Assembly: GCA_945871415.1 (NCBI GenBank)
Contig: CAMBWG010000122.1
Location: 1-6,831, forward strand
Length of the DNA stretch: 6,831 nucleotides
Direction of reading: 5' to 3'
Source: an uncultured Desulfovibrio sp.
GTDB lineage: Bacteria; Desulfobacterota; Desulfovibrionia; Desulfovibrionales; Desulfovibrionaceae
The notes under the pieces are model-generated. The model was not told where the DNA came from. It did not search any database and was given only the letters and a program-made list of their open reading frames with translations. A program made the translations under genes and the position numbers. How positions within the stretch are numbered: the stretch's first letter is position 1; each line of letters begins with the position of its first letter. Shown here piece by piece: positions 1 to 6,831 of the stretch.

Positions 1-2768
<2,768 letters not shown>

Positions 2769-2773
2769 GGCGA

Positions 2774-2779
2774 TCCTTT
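2774..2779 (-). promoter_or_regulatory. Ribosome binding site of polA
   Basis: The minus strand reads AAAGGA, then five bases, then ATG at 2768. This Shine-Dalgarno match selects the polA start. Confidence 0.7.
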
Positions 2780-2802
2780 GGGTTGAGGGAAAAGCGGGTC
2801 TG

Positions 2803-2943
2803 GAGCATTTTCAGTTTGAAATGCTGTGCGTTTCAAACCATACGGCCTGTCGTTTTGCGGAAAACGCGGCTTTTCCGCGCACTTCGGGTCGGGCGGCCCT
2901 GTGCCGCCGCCTCGCGTTTTACCTTTTCAAAGGTAAAACGCTC
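2803..2943 (+). repeat. Interspersed repeat, copy 1, long form, 141 bp
   Basis: The ends are imperfect inverted repeats: GAGCATTTTCAGTTTGAAA at the left, and the complement of the right end reads GAGCGTTTTACCTTTGAAA. Internal palindromes are AGCATTT/AAATGCT near the left end, TTTGAAA/TTTCAAA, GCGGAAAA/TTTTCCGC at 2857-2878, GGCGGC/GCCGCC at 2892-2908 with loop CCTGT, and TTTTACC/GGTAAAA at the right end. Related copies lie at 4883-4976 (inverted and shorter) and 6787 to the window edge. TCTG flanks both sides (2799-2802 and 2944-2947), a possible target duplication. It encodes no protein and fills most of the gap between two divergent genes. It fits a MITE-like or REP-like non-autonomous element. 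Confidence 0.85.
2807..2836 (-). promoter_or_regulatory. Candidate polA promoter inside repeat copy 1
   Basis: On the minus strand TTGAAA (2836-2831) is followed after 18 bases by GAAAAT (2812-2807). These are a good -35 box and a poor -10 box, and would give a leader of roughly 30 bases. Both lie within the interspersed repeat. Copy 2 has the equivalent pair TTGAAC and GAAAAT with the same 18-base spacer upstream of the MCE gene. This is inference from weak consensus matches. Confidence 0.25.
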
Positions 2944-2950
2944 TCTGCTC

Positions 2951-2979
2951 TTGCGGGTATTCCGCGCTGCGGCTATACT
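2951..2979 (+). promoter_or_regulatory. Sigma-70-type promoter of the lipid-transport operon
   Basis: TTGCGG (2951-2956) and TATACT (2974-2979) are separated by 17 bases. The -10 box is a 5 of 6 match and the spacing is ideal. Transcription would begin around 2985-2987, on or next to the ATG at 2986, so the mRNA may be leaderless. It starts seven bases beyond the right end of repeat copy 1. Other promoters further upstream are not excluded. Confidence 0.5.
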
Positions 2980-2985
2980 ATAAAG

Positions 2986-4110
2986 ATGAATACCGGTCCG
3001 CAAGTAAGCCTGCGCCGGGACGGGACGGAATGTCGCGTGTGCGTGGGCGGCTCCTGGAATATCTCCCAGCCCTGGCCCCCTGAAGCGGGGGATGCTCTGC
3101 GTGCCGCCGATGGCGGCTGCGGGCGTCTGCTGCTGACGGCCGATGGCCTGCACCAGTGGGACAGCAGTCTGCTGGTCTTTCTTGTGCGTCTTGTGCGTCA
3201 GGCCCGCGCGCGGCAGGTGGAAGTGGTGGACAATCTGCCGCCCGGTCTGGGGCGGTTGTTGCAGCTTGCCTTTGCCGTGCCGCCCAAGGAGGGGGCCCAG
3301 CGCGGCACGCGCGAGGCCGGGCTGCTGGAGCGTCTGGGCGGTTCCGTGCTGTCCGTGCCTGTGAGCGTCGGCGATTTCCTCGAATTCCTGGGCGATGCGG
3401 CTCTGTCCTTCGGGCGTTTTCTGCTCGGACGCTCGCACATGCGTGCGCAGGATTTTCTGGCGGCCATGTATGAGTGCGGCGTCTGCGCCTTGCCGATTAT
3501 TTCCATAACAAGCCTGCTGTTCGGTCTGATTCTGGCCTTTGTGGGCGCGGTGCAGCTGCAGCAGTTCGGCGCACAGCTTTATGTGGCGGGGCTTGTGGGC
3601 ATCGGCATGCTGCGTGTCATGGGGGCCGTCATGGTCGGCGTGGTCATGTCCGGGCGCATGGGCGCGTCCTATGCCGCCGTTATCGGAACCATGCAGGTCA
3701 ACGAGGAAGTGGACGCCCTCTCCACAACGGGCTTGTCCCCCACGGATTTTCTGGTGCTGCCGCGTATGCTGGCGCTGGCGCTGATGACGCCGCTGCTGAC
3801 CGTGTATGCCGATCTTATGGGCATACTCGGCGGTTTTCTGGTCGGCGTGGGCATGCTGGGGCTCAACGCGCCGGAGTATCTGAATGCCACCGTTTCCATG
3901 GTTAATTTCCGGCACGGTCTGATTGGTCTTGTCTACGGGGCCGTGTTCGGGGTCATCATCGCTCTGTCCGGCTGCTATCACGGTATGCGTTGCGGCAGAA
4001 GCGCCCTTGCCGTCGGGCGCGCCACGACCACGGCGGTGGTGCATTCGCTTGTGGGGATTATCGTGGCCACGGCCATCATCACCATCATCTGCAATCTGCT
4101 GCGTATCTGA
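2986..4110 (+). CDS. mlaE: STAS-MlaE fusion: lipid ABC transporter permease
   Basis: Inner-membrane permease of a phospholipid ABC transporter, 374 residues. Residues about 10-105 are soluble and resemble a STAS domain (MlaB-like), with D59-S60-S61 at the expected helix start. In E. coli MlaB is a separate subunit. Residues about 125-374 are the MlaE permease. They open with an amphipathic interface helix near 130-160 (FLEFLGDAALSFGRFLLGR). Several hydrophobic helices follow from about 168. Also visible are a family signature GRMGASYAAVIGTMQVNEEVDAL, LPRMLALALMTPLLT, and a C-terminal GRATTTAVVHS block. The helix that normally reads LREMGPV or LRELGPV reads LRVMGAV here (209-215), losing a Glu and a Pro. 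ATG at 2986 is the first start that keeps the whole STAS strand and has no clear Shine-Dalgarno sequence. The stop is two bases before the ATPase gene. Family identity is strong; the exact lipid substrate is not shown. Confidence 0.92.
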   Translation: MNTGPQVSLRRDGTECRVCVGGSWNISQPWPPEAGDALRAADGGCGRLLLTADGLHQWDSSLLVFLVRLVRQARARQVEVVDNLPPGLGRLLQLAFAVPPKEGAQRGTREAGLLERLGGSVLSVPVSVGDFLEFLGDAALSFGRFLLGRSHMRAQDFLAAMYECGVCALPIISITSLLFGLILAFVGAVQLQQFGAQLYVAGLVGIGMLRVMGAVMVGVVMSGRMGASYAAVIGTMQVNEEVDALSTTGLSPTDFLVLPRMLALALMTPLLTVYADLMGILGGFLVGVGMLGLNAPEYLNATVSMVNFRHGLIGLVYGAVFGVIIALSGCYHGMRCGRSALAVGRATTTAVVHSLVGIIVATAIITIICNLLRI

Positions 4111-4112
4111 TT

Positions 4113-4883
4113 ATGAGCATGCTCGTCTCTCCCGACACGCCGCGCATTTCCACCCGCGATCTGACGGTTGCCTACGGCGACTATATTCTGATGCGGGATG
4201 TGAATCTTGATGTCCGGAAGGGTGACATCTTTCTTATCATGGGCGGTTCCGGCTGCGGCAAAAGTACGCTGCTGCGTGTGCTGATGGGGCTGAAAGCGCC
4301 GAGTAAGGGGCGCGTTCTTTATGGCGGACAGGATTTCTGGAACGCCGGAGAGGATGTCCGGCAGGGGCTGATGCGCGGCATCGGCGTTCTGTTCCAGAGC
4401 GGCGCTTTGTGGAGTTCCATGACGCTGGCGGAAAATGTGGGGCTGCCTCTGCAGCAGTACACGGATCTTGAGGATGCGGAAATCCGGGAGCTGGCGTCGC
4501 TCAAGCTGGCGCTGGCCGGGCTGGCGGGCTTTGAAGACTATTATCCCAGCGAAATCAGCGGAGGCATGCGCAAGCGCGCCGGGCTGGCGCGTGCCATGGC
4601 CCTTGATCCCGACGTGCTGTTCCTGGACGAGCCTTCGGCCGGACTGGACCCCGTCAGTTCCCGTTTGCTGGACGATCTCATTCTGGAATTGCGCGATACC
4701 CTCGGGACAACGTTTGTCATAGTTTCGCACGAGCTGGCGAGCATTTTTGCCATTGCCAATAACGGAATTTTTCTGGACGCCGCGACCCGTACCGTCATGG
4801 CGCGCGGCAACCCCACGGATATGCTGCATGATCCCGCAACGGCTCCCAGCGCCCGTAAATTCCTTACGCGCGGCGAGGGGTAG
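4113..4883 (+). CDS. mlaF: MlaF-type lipid transport ATPase
   Basis: Cytoplasmic ATP-binding subunit, 256 residues, close to the usual MlaF length, that powers the permease encoded just upstream. Walker A is GGSGCGKST (44-52), the Q-loop is GVLFQSGALW with Q95, the signature is ISGGM (149-153 region), Walker B is VLFLDEPSAGLD (168-179), and the switch histidine is H206 in VSHEL. QSGALWSSMTLAENV after the Q-loop is typical of the MlaF/Mkl branch rather than other ABC importers. The chosen ATG is two bases after the permease stop, and no clear Shine-Dalgarno sequence is visible. This suggests translational coupling. A second ATG two codons on (4119) is possible. The last base of its TAG stop coincides with the first base of repeat copy 2. 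Confidence 0.95.
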   Translation: MSMLVSPDTPRISTRDLTVAYGDYILMRDVNLDVRKGDIFLIMGGSGCGKSTLLRVLMGLKAPSKGRVLYGGQDFWNAGEDVRQGLMRGIGVLFQSGALWSSMTLAENVGLPLQQYTDLEDAEIRELASLKLALAGLAGFEDYYPSEISGGMRKRAGLARAMALDPDVLFLDEPSAGLDPVSSRLLDDLILELRDTLGTTFVIVSHELASIFAIANNGIFLDAATRTVMARGNPTDMLHDPATAPSARKFLTRGEG

Positions 4884-4976
4884 AGCGTTTACCTTTGAAA
4901 ATGCAAAACGCGAGGCGGCGGCAGAGCGCCGCCCGGTATGGTTTGAACCGTACAGCGTTCCAAACTGAAAATGCTC
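4883..4976 (-). repeat. Interspersed repeat, copy 2, short form, 94 bp
   Basis: This is an inverted copy of the 2803-2943 repeat. Read on the minus strand it begins GAGCATTTTCAGTTTGGAAC and ends CAAAGGTAAACGCTC. It lacks the 46-bp internal module present in copy 1 (2844-2889) but keeps the GGCGGC/GCCGCC hairpin, with loop GCTCT instead of CCTGT. It starts on the last base of the ATPase stop codon and ends 37 bases before the MCE start, so it occupies nearly all of this intergenic gap. No flanking target duplication is clear. Confidence 0.85.
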
Positions 4977-4999
4977 TGGTACCTGCCGATCATGACAAA

Positions 5000-5004
5000 A
5001 GGAG
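5000..5004 (+). promoter_or_regulatory. Ribosome binding site of the MCE gene
   Basis: AGGAG within AAAAGGAGA lies nine bases before ATG 5014. It is the strongest Shine-Dalgarno sequence in the operon. It rules out the out-of-frame ATGs at 4971 and 4992. Confidence 0.8.
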
Positions 5005-5013
5005 ACTGGGCCT

Positions 5014-5961
5014 ATGGCCTCCAGAACACAAAAAACGGCTGTCGGGGCCTTTGTTATCGGCGGACTGCTGCTGTTTGTCGTGGGTATCGTCGCCCTTGGC
5101 GGCGGTCGCATGCTCAGCCCGGCCACGGAATACGTGCTGTATTTTGACGGTTCCGTCAGCGGGCTGCAAATCGGTTCGCCGGTGGTTTTTCGCGGCGTGC
5201 CGCTGGGCAGCGTGACGCGTATTGCTCTGGAAGGGCGTCCCGGCGAAGCCGGGCCGACCATTCCCGTTTATGTGCAGCTCAGGGACGGCGCCATTGAATG
5301 GGCCGGAGGAACGCCCAACGCCGAGCTGCAGCGGGAAACCTTCCGGCGGATGATTCAGGGAGGGCTGCGCGCACGGCTGCAGATGCAAAGTCTGGTGACA
5401 GGACAGTTCCGCATCGAGCTGGACTTTGCCCCCGGCACCGAAGCCGTCTATCGCTCCTCGACGCCCGATCTGGAAATTCCCACGCTGCCGTCGCCCATTG
5501 ATCAGTTGCAGAAGCGGCTGGCCCGTCTGCCGCTGGCCGATATGGTCGCCTCGGCGGACGTCATTCTGCGTTCGCTGGCAACAACGCTGGGCTCCGGTAA
5601 GCTGGATACGGCGCTGGACACCGTTACGGGGGCTTTTGCCGGAATGCAGGCCACCTTTACCCAGCTGGACGGCGTGCTGGCCGAAGCCCGACAGGCAACG
5701 CAGCGTCTGAATGCAACGCTCGGCTCAGCGTCCGCAGAACTGCCGCAGGCGCTGGAAAGTTTCCGCCTGGCCATGGAAAATGTGGAACGCACCACGCGTA
5801 CGGCCGGCGCGGCGCTGCATCCGGCCTCGCCGCTGATGGAAGATATGCGGCGCATGCTGCGAGAAGCGACAACGGCCATGCGTTCTCTGCGTTCTGTGGC
5901 CGATACCATTGAACGCAATCCCGAAGCTCTTATTTATGGTAAACAAGGACAACGTCGATGA
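5014..5961 (+). CDS. mlaD: MCE-domain protein, MlaD/PqiB-like
   Basis: Lipid-binding MCE subunit anchored in the inner membrane and extending into the periplasm, 315 residues. A short cytoplasmic N-terminus is followed by one membrane helix (about 9-30, AVGAFVIGGLLLFVVGIVAL). One MCE domain spans about 38-140: FDGSVSGLQIGSPVVFRGVP and LGSVTRI, later GLRARLQMQSLVTGQ and IELDFAP. The last motifs are closer to PqiB than to E. coli MlaD. Residues about 158-305 are low in proline and probably helical, ending RNPEALIYGK, a motif I associate with PqiB-like MCE proteins. E. coli MlaD is only about 183 residues, so this tail is a real extension and could build a helical tube as in longer MCE assemblies. 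Its stop overlaps the next gene's start by four bases (ATGA). MCE family membership is very likely; Mla versus Pqi assignment is uncertain. Confidence 0.9.
   Translation: MASRTQKTAVGAFVIGGLLLFVVGIVALGGGRMLSPATEYVLYFDGSVSGLQIGSPVVFRGVPLGSVTRIALEGRPGEAGPTIPVYVQLRDGAIEWAGGTPNAELQRETFRRMIQGGLRARLQMQSLVTGQFRIELDFAPGTEAVYRSSTPDLEIPTLPSPIDQLQKRLARLPLADMVASADVILRSLATTLGSGKLDTALDTVTGAFAGMQATFTQLDGVLAEARQATQRLNATLGSASAELPQALESFRLAMENVERTTRTAGAALHPASPLMEDMRRMLREATTAMRSLRSVADTIERNPEALIYGKQGQRR
5945..5949 (+). promoter_or_regulatory. Ribosome binding site of the PqiC-like lipoprotein gene
   Basis: AAGGA lies eight bases before ATG 5958, inside the end of the MCE gene. It supports the overlapping ATGA start. 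Confidence 0.65.
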
Positions 5962-6575
5962 CAGCTTTCCCCCTGCCCCGTCTGCTGGCCCGCAGTCTCT
6001 GCCTTGTGCTGGCCCTGTTCGCTCTTGGCTGCGTCAAGAGCGCCCCTACGTCCTATTATCTGCTCGACAGCGGGCAGCCGCCTCCGCAGACCGGAACCCT
6101 ACCTGACAAGATGCTCCGTCTGGGCGCGGTCGGGCTGCCGGAATACCTTGACCGGCGGGATATGGTGCTGCGCCATGACCAGAGTTCGCAACTGGAAGTG
6201 GCCGGGCTGCACCAGTGGGCCGAGCCGCTGGACAAGGGCGTTCACCGCGTGCTGCGGGAAGTGCTGACCCCGCGTCTGGCTTTCGGAGGTTACACGCTTC
6301 TGTCCGACAGCGATGCCGGCGAACATACGCCCATTCTGCTTGTGGATATTCTGCGTCTGGACGGTGATTTCAACGCCAGCTCCAGCCTTTCCGCACGCTG
6401 GCAGCTCCGGGATCGCCTCGGCGTGGTGCTGGCGCAGGGGCTCTTCTCCGCGGAACAACCCAGCGGCCCGGATTTCGCCTCCCTGGCCCGGAGTCAGAGC
6501 CTCCTTGTGCAGCGCCTGGGCGAATATCTCGCCAGTCAGCTGGCCGCCGCTTTGAAGATTCGTTCCCCGCGTTAG
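5958..6575 (+). CDS. PqiC-like lipoprotein (ABC transport auxiliary)
   Basis: Predicted lipoprotein of 205 residues, the accessory component of MCE lipid transporters (PqiC/DUF330, ABC_trans_aux). It has a positively charged N-terminus, a hydrophobic stretch (9-24), and a lipobox LALGC-like site FALGC with the lipidated Cys at 25. YYLLDS soon after the Cys, then GLPEYLDRRDMVLR, are hallmarks of the family. There is no Asp directly after the Cys (it is Val), so export to the outer membrane is likely by the usual E. coli-type rule. It overlaps the MCE gene by four bases and is the last gene of the operon. Its expected role is to dock the MCE tube at the outer membrane. Family assignment is strong, but a more specific name is not justified. 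Confidence 0.88.
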   Translation: MTAFPLPRLLARSLCLVLALFALGCVKSAPTSYYLLDSGQPPPQTGTLPDKMLRLGAVGLPEYLDRRDMVLRHDQSSQLEVAGLHQWAEPLDKGVHRVLREVLTPRLAFGGYTLLSDSDAGEHTPILLVDILRLDGDFNASSSLSARWQLRDRLGVVLAQGLFSAEQPSGPDFASLARSQSLLVQRLGEYLASQLAAALKIRSPR

Positions 6576-6589
6576 GGGCGTTAGTCTTG

Positions 6590-6644
6590 TTGGGGGGAAG
6601 GGAAACCCCTCTGCTCACGCGAGAGGGGTTTCCCTTCCCCCCAA
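6590..6644. repeat. Perfect inverted repeat, 23-bp arms, 9-base loop
   Basis: Arms 6590-6612 and 6622-6644 are exact reverse complements. The left arm starts TTGGGGGGAAGGGAAACC, and the loop is GCTCACGCG. It lies 14 bases after the stop of the last operon gene. No T-run follows on either strand (GCCCCC on the plus side), so it is not a standard intrinsic terminator. It could still block exonucleases or stall polymerase. C/T-rich sequence from 6646 to 6661 repeats part of the arm (CCCTTCCCC). Confidence 0.9.
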
Positions 6645-6685
6645 GCCCCCTATCCCTTCCCCAGCGCGCTTTCTTCAGAGAGATA

Positions 6686-6718
6686 TGCGCCCGATGACGT
6701 TTGTATACATCTGGGCGC
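6686..6718 (+). other. Stable hairpin of unknown role
   Basis: GCGCCC (6687-6692) pairs with GGGCGC (6713-6718). GATG (6693-6696) pairs with CATC (6708-6711), leaving a one-base bulge (T6712) and an 11-base loop. CTTTTT follows eight bases after the stem. It may be part of a terminator region or a short structured RNA ending at the next hairpin. No coding sequence is seen here. Confidence 0.45.
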
Positions 6719-6731
6719 GCGCAGGCTTTTT

Positions 6732-6770
6732 AAGGCCCTGTCTCGTAAGAGGCAGGGCCTTTCTTTGTCT
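6732..6770 (+). terminator. Intrinsic terminator
   Basis: AAGGCCCTGTCTC (6732-6744), loop GTAA, and GAGGCAGGGCCTT (6749-6761) form a 13-pair stem with one U-G wobble. The T-rich tail TCTTTGTCT follows. It is oriented to stop plus-strand transcription and is the best candidate end for the operon transcript, about 160 bases after the last stop codon. It could instead end a separate short transcript from this gap. Confidence 0.75.
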
Positions 6771-6786
6771 GGTTTGTTCTGGTTGA

Positions 6787-6831
6787 GAGCATTTTGAAAT
6801 ATTGTGCGCTTCAAACCATACGGCCTGTCGT
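6787..6831 (+). repeat. Interspersed repeat, copy 3, cut by the window edge
   Basis: Starts GAGCATTTTGAAATATTG and continues with CTTCAAACCATACGGCCTGT, matching the left end of copy 1 in the same orientation. A six-base CAGTTT is missing near the start. It contains the first bases of the 46-bp module (GGCCTGTCGT), so it is probably the long form. The remainder lies beyond the window. Confidence 0.8.

Noticed and set aside
2833..4044. 403-codon minus-strand frame across the permease gene
   Set aside because: Antisense to a well-supported MlaE gene. His- and Gln-rich composition is typical of a reversed GC-rich frame.
3978..5261. 427-codon minus-strand frame over the ATPase and MCE genes
   Set aside because: Antisense to two well-supported genes and runs through the repeat, with no recognisable domain.
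6590..6644. Long hairpin as a standard intrinsic terminator
   Set aside because: No T-run follows on either strand. The structure at 6732-6770 fits much better.
6650..6780. tRNA gene in the right-hand gap
   Set aside because: No cloverleaf, no TTCGA-type arm and no acceptor pairing could be found; only two simple hairpins are present.
2803..6831. CRISPR array made of the three repeat copies
   Set aside because: Copies are far apart, in both orientations, of different length, and separated by genes rather than uniform spacers. No cas genes are seen.

Overview
The window is GC-rich bacterial chromosome carrying core and envelope genes. The protein sequences and the style of the intergenic repeats suggest a Gram-negative deltaproteobacterium (Desulfobacterota), most likely Desulfovibrionaceae. 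This is recognition by eye, not a database result. A lipoprotein signal peptide and a complete inner-membrane lipid-transport operon confirm that the cell has an outer membrane.

Layout. Positions 2768 down to the left edge (minus strand) hold polA, DNA polymerase I. It has an intact 5'-nuclease domain, a degenerate proofreading domain and an intact polymerase domain. No in-frame stop is reached before the window ends. Positions 2769-2985 are a divergent intergenic region filled mostly by an interspersed repeat (copy 1), with a promoter for the rightward operon. Positions 2986-6575 (plus strand) hold a four-gene operon: a STAS-MlaE fusion permease, an MlaF ATPase, an MlaD/PqiB-like MCE protein and a PqiC-like lipoprotein. 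A second repeat copy sits between the ATPase and MCE genes. Positions 6576-6831 contain no gene. They hold a perfect 23-bp-arm hairpin, a second hairpin, an intrinsic terminator and the start of a third repeat copy cut by the window edge.

How the genes work together. The permease and ATPase form the inner-membrane ABC core, with a STAS domain that in E. coli is the separate protein MlaB. The MCE protein is anchored in the inner membrane and reaches into the periplasm. The lipoprotein is expected at the outer membrane as the far docking point. The set looks like a phospholipid transport machine that combines an Mla-type engine with Pqi-type periplasmic parts. No mlaC or mlaA is present here.

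The most interesting non-gene signal is the repeat family. Its three copies share terminal inverted repeats and an internal hairpin with a fixed stem and changing loop. One 46-bp module is present or absent. Both full-length copies point the same end at a start codon about 35 bp away.
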